Positions 18,363 to 27,824 are shown, counted from the stretch's first letter. The stretch: 64,000 nucleotides of DNA from Saprospirales bacterium (GCA_016711605.1 JADJSS010000016.1:1-64000), one strand, 5' to 3'. Notes: generated by a model from the letters alone, not told the origin. Translations and numbers: made by a program.

Positions 18363-21300
18363 GCAAGTGATGCTTATGGTAATTATAATAGTATTGATAA
18401 TACAAACAATGGTGTTGGAAATCACATAGCTGTCAATAATATTTTATCTTCAGGTGGTTCAGGAAATCACATAGGTCTTTCAAACGCATTAAGTGGCACT
18501 GGTACAGGACAGCAATATGCAACCTATAATTCTATCAATAATTCAGGTAATAATGTACACTTTGGCACTTACGATTCATTATCTGGCGCAGGCACTGCTT
18601 TTCATTTTGGAAAATATACGGTATTGTCAGGTGCTGGCACAGGCAGACAATACGGTACATTTAATCAAATAAGCAATTCAGGAAACGCCTTTCATTATGG
18701 CACTTATAACAATCTGCAAGGCAACGGAACAGGAAATAAGTATGGTAATTATACAGTAGTTGGTGGCACAGGAAATGCCTTTACTTATGGAAATTATACA
18801 ACTATAACCAATACAGGTAATTTTCCACATTATGGTGCATATAATGATTTGAGTAGTGCCAATACTGGAACACAAACAGCAATATTTAACTCAGTTGGCG
18901 GAACAGGTAATAATCAGCAATATGGAATATGGAATAATATGTCTGGAACAAATGCAGTTTGGAAGTGGAGTTTGGTGAATGCCTTTGGAGGAGATGATAA
19001 TGGTGAAGAAGTTGGTGTTTTTAATACATATGGAGGTGCAGGAACTGGACAAAAATATGGTGTCAAAACACAACTATTCTCTGACGGTACTGGTGATCAC
19101 TTTGGAAACTATGTAGATATGCAAGGAATTGGAAATAATACCAAATATGCATATTATGCAACTATAGATAGTGTTGCAGCAGCAGGAACACATTATGGGT
19201 TGTTTGCAGACGTTACCAAATCCAATTCCTATGCTGCATATTTACAGGGAAGGGTTTCCATAGGTAGAAATCTTGGTGTTGATGAATACATTTTGCCCCA
19301 GGTGCGCGGAACCAACAACCAAATAATTACTACAGATGGAAACGGCAATGCACGTTGGGATAGTATCGGTAATTTAATTGATACCATTGCATGGCAAACA
19401 AAAGGAAATGCAGGTACAGTAGATGGCACTCATTTCTTTGGTACAACAGATAATATTCCGCTCAATTTTAGACAAAACAATCAGAAAATTGCTCGCTTTG
19501 ATAATATTGGCAGAAACTATTACATAGGAAGAGGTGCAGGTAGCAATCTGGGTGCAGGAAATATTGCTATTGGTGATTCTTCTGGTGCTGCATTTAGTAC
19601 AAATAATCCATCCGTATTTGTTGGTTACAGAACAGGTGTACGTACAACAGGACTTAATAATACATTTGTTGGTGACAGGGCCGGTGAAAATGTAACAACA
19701 GGAGATCAGAATTCCTACTTTGGTTTGTTTGCTGGTAGAAACAACACCGCAGGTAGTTTTAATACAGCAGTAGGTTTAGCTGCATTCGGAAATTCTTCAG
19801 GAGGACAAGACAATATTGCTGTTGGTAGACAAACTCTAAATTCAAATTCTACAGGATTTGCAAATATTGGCATAGGTTACCAAGCTGTATTTTCAAATAC
19901 TACAGGAAATTATAATACAGGCATTGGTTATCAAGCTATGATTAATCATAAAGTTTTTGATTTTAATGTTGCAATAGGAACACAGGCGATGGAATTAGAC
20001 ACTTCCGGTTATAGCAATGTAGCAATTGGATACAGATCTCTACGTCAAAATGTTAATGGTGTAGAAAATACGGCATTGGGTACTGGCGCTATGGAGTTTG
20101 GTGGTTCTTCAAATAATAATGTGGCTGTAGGTAGAAGTGCTATGCAAAACTATGGAACCTCACAACATAATACAGCTGTTGGGTATCAATCACTAACCAG
20201 TCAAACATTTACCAATGGCGGAGTCGCTTATGATGGTTATAATACAGCAATCGGTTATCAGTCACTCTATGCAAATAATCCTTCAGCTACTACAAATGCG
20301 TACAAAAATACAGCTGTCGGTTTTGAAGCAAGTAGAAACAATACACAAGGAACCAATAACACAACTGTAGGTACGAGTGCAGCCAGAAGCAATACCCACA
20401 GCAGTAGGTACAAAAGCATTGCGAAATAACCAAAGCACCTGGAATACAGGTATAGGTGCTTATGCTTTATATAAAAACACATCAGGATTTACAAATACTG
20501 CTGTTGGATATCGTTCTATGGAGAATAATGTTGATGGCTACAGAAACACCGTTGTTGGTGCCAATACATTAGATAACAATACCAGCGGCTATCAAAATGC
20601 AGGGGTAGGTTATTATGCACTTAGCAATAATACGCTGGGTAATACAAACACAGCAATAGGAGCTTATTCACTACGTTTAAATCCAACATCCAGCCAGAAT
20701 ACTGCAGTAGGACATGAGGCGCTATATTCTCAATCTTTCAATAATGGCGGAGCTGAATATGATGGCAATAATACAGCAATTGGCTTTCAGGCATTATATA
20801 CCAATAATCCAACTGCATTAGGAAATGGTACCCGTAATACTGCCATAGGTTTAATGGCTTTACATGATAATACAATCGGTTATAGTAATACAGCAGTTGG
20901 TTTTCAAACATTAGTAAATAACTCAACTGGCTATGGAAATACATCATTAGGTGATGTTTCATTGGCTATCAACTCACTTGGTTCTAATAACGTAGCTGTT
21001 GGTTTTGGAGCAGCATATAACAATACAACTTCATCAAATAATATAGCAATCGGTACAAATGCCTTGAGGTCTCAGGCTTTTAATAATAGTAATACTGTTT
21101 ATAATTCATGGAATATTGCCATTGGAAGAGATGCATTATATTCTAATGATCCTTCTACTTTTTCAAATGGAATGTACAATGTAGGCATTGGTGCCAGCTC
21201 ATTCAGAAGTAATGTTACTGCTAATGATAATACTGGATTAGGAACCAACAGCGGTTATTATGCAACCGGTAGTGCAAATACATTCTTAGGCTCTTATTCA

Positions 21301-22287
21301 GGTTTTGGTACATCTGCTGCTTCAAGTACAGGTGGTGCAAATACTGGTGTTGGTAACAGATCATTATATAATTATACAACAGGCGATCAAAATGTGGCAA
21401 TGGGCGATTATGCATTGCATAATGTTTCAACGGGCGACCAAAATACCGGAATAGGTGCAGGTGCATTAGACTATTATACAACAGGCAGTAGAAATACCGG
21501 TGTTGGTATGTTTAGCGGACGAAGTGCTTCAAGTTTTTTTACAGGTAGTGATAATTTTTATGGTGGATATAATTCCGGTTCATCTAACTGGAGTGGTAGT
21601 AATAATACTATCATTGGTGCTAATGCCAATGTAAATACAATTAGCCTTACCTATGCAACAGCACTTGGTTCAGGTGCTACCGTAAACTGTAGTAATTGCT
21701 TAACGCTTGGAGGTAATGCAGCAGCCAACAGAACTCGAGTAGGTATTAATAATAACAATCCTACCTTTAGATTACATATTAATGAAGTTGCGGGTACTTA
21801 TGGTGATGGAATTGCTTTAAGTTACGGTGCCAACACATGGGAATTATTGCATGCTTCTAATAATAATTTTTGGTTCAATTTTGCAGGAGCATGGGTAGGT
21901 TGGATAGATGATATTACAGGAACATATTCTGCTATTTCAGATAAGCGTTTAAAAACAAATATTCGTCCAATGGAAACTATATTAGACAGAGTAATGCAAC
22001 TAAAAGTATCGCGCTATGAGTTCATAAAAAATAATCCTTTAAAAAAACAGTCTATTGGATTTATTGCACAGGAGGTAGAGCCGTTGTTCCCAGAAGTAGT
22101 AAGTAAACAGCAAATAGATGATCCAAACGTAGAGATAAAAGATCAATATGGAATGGATTATGCAGGTATGTCAATAATCGCAATTAAAGCCATTCAGGAA
22201 CAGCAAAAAATAATAGAACAGCAAAATGCAGATATTGAGATGTTAAAAAAACAAATGGAAGAATTAAAACAACTCATAAAAAGATAA
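18363..22287 (+). CDS. Repetitive tail-fibre-like surface protein with S74 intramolecular chaperone
   Basis: About 1300 residues. A frame open from about 18363 runs to 20429, then one extra C at about 20395 (ACCC for ACC) moves it to the frame that ends at 22287. The first third consists of 15-residue GTGxxYGxYNxxxxx repeats. A bridge (YLQGRVSIGRNLGVDEYILPQVRG) follows, then about 40 head-type NTAVGYxALxxNTTGxx repeats. The C-terminus holds a Peptidase_S74 domain: SDKRLKTNIRPMETILDRVMQ with the self-cleavage Ser, RYEFI, IGFIAQEVEPLFPEVV, and a final coiled coil (EQQKIIEQQNADIEMLKKQMEELK). The S74 domain normally drives trimerisation and then cuts itself off. The protein is probably a trimeric surface fibre. 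No T9SS tail was seen. Confidence 0.8.
18414..19221 (+). repeat. 15-residue coding repeats, consensus G(T/N)GxxYGxYNxxSxx
   Basis: Consecutive units such as GTGRQYGTFNQISNS, GNAFHYGTYNNLQGN, GTGNKYGNYTVVGGT and GNAFTYGNYTTITNT repeat every 45 bases within the tail-fibre-like gene. About 17 units are recognisable. Units alternate between GTG and GN(A/N) openings, which suggests a 30-residue super-repeat. The regular Gly and Tyr spacing fits a beta-helical shaft. Confidence 0.7.
19540..21620 (+). repeat. 16-17-residue coding repeats, consensus NTAVGYxALxxNTTGxx
   Basis: Around 40 imperfect units (for example NTGIGYQAMINHK, NVAIGYRSLRQNVNGVE, NTAVGYRSMENNVDGYR) make up the second repeat block. 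It resembles the left-handed beta-roll head repeats of trimeric adhesins. Longer units with inserts of the type SQ(S/T)F(T/N)NGGxxYDG recur three times (about 20200, 20735 and 21075), pointing to internal duplication of a multi-unit block. Confidence 0.7.
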
Positions 22288-22293
22288 ATAAAA

Positions 22294-22324
22294 TTTGCTT
22301 TTTAATTTTCAATGTATATATTTG
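22294..22324 (+). promoter_or_regulatory. Perfect Bacteroidota promoter of the trp cluster
   Basis: TTTG at 22294-22297, a 19-base spacer, then TATATTTG at 22317-22324. This matches the -33 TTTG / -7 TAnnTTTG consensus exactly, with ideal spacing. The expected start site falls at about 22329, the first base of the leader ATG, so the leader mRNA may be leaderless. Confidence 0.8.
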
Positions 22325-22328
22325 TATC

Positions 22329-22379
22329 ATGACAACAAACAAATTTTGGTGGTGGAACAGTAACAGCAATAAGGCGTAG
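22329..22379 (+). CDS. trpL: trp operon leader peptide with three tandem Trp codons
   Basis: A 16-codon ORF encoding MTTNKFWWWNSNSNKA, with TGG TGG TGG at 22347-22355 and stop TAG at 22377. Trp is the rarest amino acid, so three in a row in front of trpE is a strong attenuation signature. It starts about 5 bases past the -7 box. Its last two sense codons (AAG GCG, 22371-22376) form one arm of the antiterminator. A ribosome waiting at the Trp codons would leave that arm free, and one that reaches the stop codon would cover it. Confidence 0.85.
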   Translation: MTTNKFWWWNSNSNKA

Positions 22380-22418
22380 TCTGATTCTATTTTCAAATAT
22401 ATTATATTAGCTCGCCTT
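22371..22418 (+). promoter_or_regulatory. trp antiterminator pairing
   Basis: AAGGCG at 22371-22376 (the end of the leader ORF) is perfectly complementary to CGCCTT at 22413-22418. The second arm overlaps the 5' arm and loop of the terminator (22409-22415), so the two structures exclude each other. The A/T-rich 30-base stretch in between would be looped out. Confidence 0.75.
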
Positions 22419-22436
22419 AAAAAGCGGGCTTTTTTT
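22409..22436 (+). terminator. trp attenuator (intrinsic terminator)
   Basis: AGCTCGC (22409-22415) pairs with GCGGGCT (22424-22430), with one G-T wobble, around an 8-base loop. The run TTTTTTT at 22430-22436 follows at once. It lies 30 bases after the leader stop codon and about 70 bases before trpE, so it would stop transcription when charged tRNA-Trp is plentiful. Confidence 0.8.
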
Positions 22437-22466
22437 ATGATGAACGTTCTTGCATGCAAAGCAAAT

Positions 22467-22487
22467 GTCATTCTGAGTTTATCGAAG
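22467..22487. repeat. GTCATTCTGAGTTTATCGAAG dispersed repeat copy before trpE
   Basis: A 21-base word of the GTCATTCTGAGCTTGTCGAAG type, also found twice inside fmt (42095-42137) and in diverged form at 29567-29587 (opposite strand). It falls within an in-frame upstream extension of trpE, which is one reason the later ATG was chosen. Confidence 0.65.
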
Positions 22488-22504
22488 AATTAAAAGTAAA
22501 CGAC

Positions 22505-23917
22505 ATGAAATATAAATTCAATACCACTCATAAAAAAATAATCGCAGATATGCTAACACCTGTAAGTATATATTTGCGTTTACGTGCAAAGTACAAAAAT
22601 ACAGTGCTGTTAGAAAGTTCCGATTATCATGGCGATGAACATAATTTTTCCTATATCTGCTTTCATCCAATTGCTGGCTTCAAAGTAGAAAACAATAACT
22701 TCAAAAGTTTTTCTCCAGATAATTTAGAAACAGTAATCAATCTTGCAGAAAATAAGTTAACCGATTGTATAAACGATTTTATCAGTCAATTCAATACCGA
22801 ACCTTCGGGACAACACTCACAACTCAACATTATTACAAACGGTTTATTCGGCTACATGTCTTATGATGTAGTGCAATATTTTGAAGATATTCAATTGAAA
22901 AACCAAGAATCTAAAATTCCAATTGCGCAATATTTCTGCTATCAATATATCATTGCATTTAATCATTTTAATCATGAATTATTTTTGATAAAAAATGATA
23001 TTGAAAATGTAGACTTAGATAAAACAACGTTAGATGAAATAGAATCGTTTATAAAATACAAACCAATGCAAATCGATCATTTTTCTGCTGAAAAGGAAAA
23101 ATCATCTAATGTTACAAACGAAGAATATTTGGAAATGGTAGAAAAAGGAAAACAAGCTTGTTATCGAGGTGATGTTTTTCAAATAGTTTTATCACGTCAG
23201 TTTCAGCAAAAATATCGCGGCGATGATTTTAATGTGTATCGTGCATTGCGTTCTATCAATCCATCACCTTATTGTTTTTATTTCGATTTTGAAACGTTCC
23301 GTTTAATGGGTTCGTCGCCTGAAGCACAATTGATTATTAAGAATAATAAAGTCACCATTCATCCAATTGCTGGTACATTTCGCAGAACAGGTGATGATGC
23401 TAAAGATGCAGCACTTGCACAAAAATTGTCAGACGATCCTAAAGAAAATGCAGAGCATATCATGCTAGTTGATTTAGCCAGAAATGATTTATCACGTAGA
23501 GGCAAAAACACTAAAGTGGAAGTCTATCGCGAAGTGCAATATTATTCGCACGTTATTCATTTAGTTTCAAAAGTTACTGCAGAAATCGATGAAACCACCA
23601 ATAAAATAAAGATTATCGGCGACACCTTTCCAGCAGGCACTTTAAGCGGCGCACCAAAATATAAAGCCATGCAATTAATTGATCAATATGAAAACACTAA
23701 TCGTGGGTTTTATGGTGGTTGCATTGGTCACTTAGATTTTAATGGTGATTTTAATCATGCAATAATGATACGTAGTTTTATGAGTAAAGATAATACGCTT
23801 ACGTTTCAGGCTGGCGCAGGTGTGGTCGCAGATTCAGTTGCAGAAAGTGAATTACAAGAAGTAGAAAATAAATTAGCAGCACTCAATAAAGCAATAGAAT
23901 TGGCAAATACATTGTAG
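22505..23917 (+). CDS. trpE: Anthranilate synthase component I
   Basis: Converts chorismate to anthranilate with ammonia from TrpG. The protein has 470 residues from the ATG at 22505 (MKYKFNTTHKKI). An ATG 51 bases upstream would translate a dispersed repeat and was rejected. The LLES motif of the tryptophan feedback site is present (NTVLLESSDYHGD). The chorismate-binding core shows QIVLSRQF, SPYCFYFDFETFRLMGSSPEAQL, PIAGTFRRTGDD, MLVDLARNDLSR, FPAGTLSGAPKYKAM and YGGCIGHLDFNGDFNHAIMIRSF. It is controlled by the attenuator just upstream and, very likely, by Trp feedback. Confidence 0.96.
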   Translation: MKYKFNTTHKKIIADMLTPVSIYLRLRAKYKNTVLLESSDYHGDEHNFSYICFHPIAGFKVENNNFKSFSPDNLETVINLAENKLTDCINDFISQFNTEPSGQHSQLNIITNGLFGYMSYDVVQYFEDIQLKNQESKIPIAQYFCYQYIIAFNHFNHELFLIKNDIENVDLDKTTLDEIESFIKYKPMQIDHFSAEKEKSSNVTNEEYLEMVEKGKQACYRGDVFQIVLSRQFQQKYRGDDFNVYRALRSINPSPYCFYFDFETFRLMGSSPEAQLIIKNNKVTIHPIAGTFRRTGDDAKDAALAQKLSDDPKENAEHIMLVDLARNDLSRRGKNTKVEVYREVQYYSHVIHLVSKVTAEIDETTNKIKIIGDTFPAGTLSGAPKYKAMQLIDQYENTNRGFYGGCIGHLDFNGDFNHAIMIRSFMSKDNTLTFQAGAGVVADSVAESELQEVENKLAALNKAIELANTL

Positions 23918-23962
23918 TCCCTTTTGTGAACTTTGTGCCTTTGTGGTTTAAAATATAAAAAT

Positions 23963-24526
23963 ATGAAGTCTATTTTAGTACTCGATAATTACGATTCATT
24001 TACTTACAATCTCGTCCATTACGTAGAATCATTTAACGTAAAATGCGATGTTTTTCGTAATGATAAAATCTCATTAGAAGATGTAAATAAATACCAAAAA
24101 ATATTATTATCACCTGGACCTGGAATACCAGAAGAAGCAGGTGTTTTGATCGATTTAATAAAATTGTATGCACCAACAAAATCAATACTTGGTGTGTGTT
24201 TAGGTCATCAAGCAATAGGTCAGGTATTTGGCGCTGAGTTGTATAACGTTGGAAATGTTATTCACGGAAAATCAAAAAACACTAAAGTAATTGCAGATGA
24301 TATTTTATTTGATGGAATGGATAAAGAATTTCAAAGTGGTCGATATCATTCCTGGGCAATTAAAAACGTGAAAACACCTTTAATTGTTACTGCTGTTGAT
24401 GATGATAATATTGTACAAGCTATTAAACATGAAACTTATAATGTTCATGGCGTGCAATTTCATCCAGAAAGTGTAATGACACCACAAGGAAAAAAAATAA
24501 TCGAAAACTGGTTGTTTAAATGTTAG
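23963..24526 (+). CDS. trpG: Anthranilate synthase component II (glutamine amidotransferase)
   Basis: Supplies ammonia to TrpE. The protein has 187 residues from the ATG at 23963 (MKSILVLDNYDSFTYNLVHYV). An in-frame start 30 bases upstream lies in CTTTGTG-type repeat sequence and was rejected. Class I amidotransferase motifs: LLSPGPGIPEEAG, the nucleophile elbow LGVCLGHQAIGQ, and the His-Glu pair in VQFHPESVMT. It follows trpE by 45 bases, and the next gene (DUF4442) is on the opposite strand, so readthrough into trpD would cross an antisense gene. Confidence 0.95.
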   Translation: MKSILVLDNYDSFTYNLVHYVESFNVKCDVFRNDKISLEDVNKYQKILLSPGPGIPEEAGVLIDLIKLYAPTKSILGVCLGHQAIGQVFGAELYNVGNVIHGKSKNTKVIADDILFDGMDKEFQSGRYHSWAIKNVKTPLIVTAVDDDNIVQAIKHETYNVHGVQFHPESVMTPQGKKIIENWLFKC

Positions 24527-24548
24527 TTTAGTTTTTTAATAAACAAGT

Positions 24549-25043
24549 TTACTTACTTCTTTGTTTCAAACCCCAATCAAAAGTAAATTCACAAAGTTCA
24601 ATACCATCTTTATCATAACCAATAACTTTTGTGGTAAAATTTATTGGTTTTTTTGATTCAATTGCACCTTCAACAGCTGCTTTTGTTTTTAATCCATCTT
24701 TACAAATAAAAGTTGTTACACCTTTTGCTTGTTTCATAAATTTTGCGGTTGTGCCAGTAACAAATGTTGAAACTGTAGGTTGCACACCACGACATAACAT
24801 GACTAAAATTGCACCGCTTGCCATTTCTGCAGCCATGCCTAAAACTGCCCAATAGGTAGAACCAAATGGATTTTTATTTAAGTGTTTATACGGTACCGTA
24901 ACGTGGCATTCTTCTTCATTTAATACTGGTATTTTCATGCCTGATAAACCAGCCATTGGCACTTGAAATGCCATTGCTCCTTTGAATAATAAAGAGTTTG
25001 TCATAATATTTACAAACTTTTTTTGTTCTTCTTTATTCAGCAT
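24549..25043 (-). CDS. DUF4442 hotdog-fold thioesterase-like protein
   Basis: A 164-residue protein of the DUF4442/PaaI-like hotdog group, starting at MLNKEEQKKFVNIM. Landmarks are NPFGSTYWAVLGMAAEMASGAIL, equivalent to the active-site helix of hotdog thioesterases, and the C-terminal strand ELCEFTFDWGLKQR. Probable role is hydrolysis or binding of an acyl-CoA or similar thioester. The substrate is unknown. It lies on the opposite strand between trpG and trpD, convergent with trpG and divergent from trpD. Confidence 0.75.
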   Translation of the reverse strand: MLNKEEQKKFVNIMTNSLLFKGAMAFQVPMAGLSGMKIPVLNEEECHVTVPYKHLNKNPFGSTYWAVLGMAAEMASGAILVMLCRGVQPTVSTFVTGTTAKFMKQAKGVTTFICKDGLKTKAAVEGAIESKKPINFTTKVIGYDKDGIELCEFTFDWGLKQRSK

Positions 25044-25168
25044 AAATTTATTTTTAATAAAGATAAACAATTATCTATGCATGCATTGGTTTTTGTGTGT
25101 TAAGAATTTATTGATTTAGATAATTTCATAAATCAATACAATTTAAATACTTTTATTAAAATTTTAAA

Positions 25169-26158
25169 TTGAAAGCACTCTTACAATATTTATTTAATGG
25201 AAATTCACTATCGCAGAAGGAAGCAGAAACAGCTTTGAAAGACATTGCGTCTGGTAACCAAACTGAAGCGCAAGTGGCTGCTTTTCTTTCAGTTTATAAC
25301 ATGCGTTTTCCAACTACACATGAAATGATTGGTTTCAGAAAAGCAATGCTTGAACTAGCCATTCCAATTAAATTTAAAGAAAAAAGAATCTTAGATATTG
25401 TTGGAACTGGTGGTGATGGAAAAGATACTTTTAATATTTCTACATTAGCTGCATTTGTTTGCGCTGGTGCAGGCGTGAAAGTTGCCAAACATGGCAATTA
25501 TGCAGTCTCTTCTGTGTCTGGTTCTTCCAATGTTTTGGAGTTTTTAGGTGTACAATTCGGCAATACTCAAGAAGTTTTAAATCAACAATTAAACGCTGCA
25601 AATATTACGTTTTTACATGCTCCGTTGTTTCATCCTGCAATGAGAAATGTTGCAAATGTTAGAAAACAATTACAACTTAAAACAATTTTTAATTTATTAG
25701 GTCCAATTGTAAATCCGTGCCATCCAAACGTCCAATTAATTGGTGTTCATAGTGATTTAGTTGGTAAGCTATATAAAGATGTACTAAAAACAACCGAATC
25801 AGATTTTGCAATTGTGCATGCATTGGATGGTTATGATGAAATATCGTTGACAGATGATGTACGTGTTTTTACCAGAAAAAGTACACATTTGTACAATCCT
25901 AAAACATTAGGATTTGCTAAAATTAATGCTACTGATATTTATGGTGGAAAAAATTTAAAAGAAAATGCTAAAACGTTTTTATCTATTTTAAAAGGAAATG
26001 GAACAGCTGCGCAAAATAATGTAGTTTTAGCAAATGCTGCGTTTGCAATTTCACTCTATGCACAAAATTCTTATTTAGCTGCTTTAGAAGATGCAAAAAA
26101 AAGTTTGTTCAATGGTTATGCTTATAATAGTTTTGAAAAATTAAAATCCATACAATAA
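25169..26158 (+). CDS. trpD: Anthranilate phosphoribosyltransferase
   Basis: Transfers the phosphoribosyl group of PRPP to anthranilate. The protein has 329 residues and a TTG start (no in-frame ATG precedes it, and MKALLQYLFNGNSLSQKEAE aligns with the family start). Signature motifs: DIVGTGGDGKDTFNISTLAAF (PRPP loop), KVAKHGNYAVSSVSGSSNVLE, HPAMRNVANVRKQL, and FNLLGPIVNPCHP. Because of the divergent gene in front, it probably has its own promoter in 25044-25168. The HAD gene follows after 3 bases. Confidence 0.95.
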   Translation: MKALLQYLFNGNSLSQKEAETALKDIASGNQTEAQVAAFLSVYNMRFPTTHEMIGFRKAMLELAIPIKFKEKRILDIVGTGGDGKDTFNISTLAAFVCAGAGVKVAKHGNYAVSSVSGSSNVLEFLGVQFGNTQEVLNQQLNAANITFLHAPLFHPAMRNVANVRKQLQLKTIFNLLGPIVNPCHPNVQLIGVHSDLVGKLYKDVLKTTESDFAIVHALDGYDEISLTDDVRVFTRKSTHLYNPKTLGFAKINATDIYGGKNLKENAKTFLSILKGNGTAAQNNVVLANAAFAISLYAQNSYLAALEDAKKSLFNGYAYNSFEKLKSIQ

Positions 26159-26161
26159 AAG

Positions 26162-26818
26162 TTGAAAAATAAATCACTTTTTATATTTGATATGGATGGC
26201 GTGTTGGTGGACACAGAACCGTTGTATATAATAATGAATAAAGATTTTTTACAACAACATAATGCTGTGATTACTGATGAAGAATACAATCAGTTTATTG
26301 GTATTTCTGCCAAAAAAATGTGGTATTTTCTGCAAGAAAAATATAATTTACCATTTTCTGTTGACGAATTAATTTCGATGGAAAAGCAAGCAAAATATGA
26401 TGTTTTGAACGAAACTGATTTAAAACCAATTGATGGAATTGTTGATTTGTTAGTCGCTTTAAAACAACAAAATTATAAAATTGCAATCGCATCATCTTCT
26501 ATGAAAAAAAACGTTGAACTGATTATTTCTAAAACAAATTTGACTCACTATTTTGATTATATCGTCAGTGGTGAAGATGTAGTAAATGGAAAACCAGCAC
26601 CAGATATTTTCTTAAAAGCAATGCATTATTTTAATGAGCAGCCAGAAAATTGTGTGGTTGTCGAAGATGCAAAAAATGGCGTTTTAGCAGCCAAAGCAGC
26701 CAACATGTTTTGTATCGGTTTTCAAAATAAAAACTCAGGCAATCAAGATTTATCAAAAGCAGATTTAATAATTCATTCAATTAAAGAAATTTCAACTTCT
26801 TTATTATTTTCAAATTAA
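26162..26818 (+). CDS. HAD-superfamily hydrolase (beta-phosphoglucomutase-like)
   Basis: A 218-residue HAD subfamily IA protein with a TTG start at 26162. Motifs: I, FIFDMDGVLVDTEP; II, IASSSMKKN; III, GKPAPDIF; IV, VVEDAKNGVLAAKAA. The cap helices between motifs I and II match phosphatases and sugar-phosphate mutases of the PGMB type. It is tightly placed between trpD (3-base gap) and trpC (19-base gap), so it is co-transcribed with them. A tryptophan-pathway role is not evident. It could be a general sugar-phosphate or nucleotide phosphatase. Confidence 0.8.
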   Translation: MKNKSLFIFDMDGVLVDTEPLYIIMNKDFLQQHNAVITDEEYNQFIGISAKKMWYFLQEKYNLPFSVDELISMEKQAKYDVLNETDLKPIDGIVDLLVALKQQNYKIAIASSSMKKNVELIISKTNLTHYFDYIVSGEDVVNGKPAPDIFLKAMHYFNEQPENCVVVEDAKNGVLAAKAANMFCIGFQNKNSGNQDLSKADLIIHSIKEISTSLLFSN

Positions 26819-26837
26819 CTCATCTTCAAATTATTTC

Positions 26838-27617
26838 ATGAATATTCTCGATAAAATAGTAGCACAAAAAAAGATAGAAATTGAACAGGCAAAAAAGACT
26901 ATTTCAATTAATCAATTAGAGCAGACTGAGTTTTTTAAACGTTCTACTTTTTCTATAACTTCTAAAATAGTACAAGAAAATGCAACAGGAATCATCGCAG
27001 AATTTAAACGCAAATCACCATCGAAAGGAATTATAAATGACACATCAAAAGTGTTAGATGTAGTGAAACAATACGAAAATGCTGGTGTTTCGGCGTGTTC
27101 TATTTTAACAGATGAATTATTTTTTGGAGGAAATAAACAAGATATTATTTCTGTAAGAAATGAAATAACTGTTCCAATTTTGCGCAAAGATTTTATGATA
27201 GATGAATATCAATTCATAGAAGCAAAAGCAATTGGCGCTGATGTGGTTTTATTAATTGCTTCTATTCTAACACCAAAACAAGTAAAAGATTTTACAGCAT
27301 TAGCACGCAGTTTACAGTTAGAAGTATTGTTAGAATTGCACGATGAAACCGAACTAAATCATGTTTGTAATGATGTGCACATGGTTGGTATCAACAACAG
27401 AAACCTGAAAACATTTGAAGTCGATATTGAACAATCTATTCGTATGGCTGAGAAATTAGGAAATGATTTTTTGAAAGTTGCAGAAAGCGGAATTTCTTCT
27501 GTTGAAACGCTGAAACACTTTAAAAACAACGGTTTTCAAGGTTTTTTAATAGGTGAAAATTTTATGAAAACAGAAAATCCTGGTTTGGCTTGCCAGCAAT
27601 TTATTGAGCAATTATAA
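26838..27617 (+). CDS. trpC: Indole-3-glycerol phosphate synthase
   Basis: Closes the indole ring from carboxyphenylamino-deoxyribulose phosphate. A 259-residue TIM barrel beginning MNILDKIVAQKKIEIEQAKK. Active-site landmarks: IIAEFKRKSPSKGII, SILTDELFFGG, ILRKDFMIDEYQ, ADVVLLIASIL, VGINNRNLKTFEVD, KVAESGISS and FLIGENFM. It ends the cluster. trpF, trpB and trpA do not follow. Confidence 0.95.
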   Translation: MNILDKIVAQKKIEIEQAKKTISINQLEQTEFFKRSTFSITSKIVQENATGIIAEFKRKSPSKGIINDTSKVLDVVKQYENAGVSACSILTDELFFGGNKQDIISVRNEITVPILRKDFMIDEYQFIEAKAIGADVVLLIASILTPKQVKDFTALARSLQLEVLLELHDETELNHVCNDVHMVGINNRNLKTFEVDIEQSIRMAEKLGNDFLKVAESGISSVETLKHFKNNGFQGFLIGENFMKTENPGLACQQFIEQL

Positions 27618-27630
27618 TCTTACAATCGTA

Positions 27631-27807
27631 TCAAAAGAAATAATTATTTTTGATTTTTCTTGCTTTGGTACACTTTACTGGTTTACTTTGTCCAGGCAAT
27701 AAAACTTTACGAATACAACTTTTAGAACGACGTGGTCGAGCATCCATTTCATTAGATGAAAACAAGAGCATAGATGTTAAAAACAGAATTAAAAACTTAG
27801 TTTGCAT
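27631..27807 (-). CDS. Small secreted basic protein
   Basis: 58 residues from MQTKFLILFLTSMLLFSS: a clear signal peptide, then a short basic tail (ARPRRSKSCIRKVLLPGQSKPVKCTKARKIKNN) with two Cys that could pair. A longer start (27843) overlaps the upstream gene and was not used. It follows the M61 peptidase gene by 17 bases on the same strand. No family was recognised, and it may be a minor exported factor. Confidence 0.45.
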   Translation of the reverse strand: MQTKFLILFLTSMLLFSSNEMDARPRRSKSCIRKVLLPGQSKPVKCTKARKIKNNYFF

Positions 27808-27824
27808 GTAAGGTGTTCTAAAAT

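Noticed and set aside
22454..22504. Longer trpE start with 17 extra residues
   Set aside because: The extension translates a dispersed repeat (GTCATTCTGAGTTTATCGAAG), and the family start matches the ATG at 22505.
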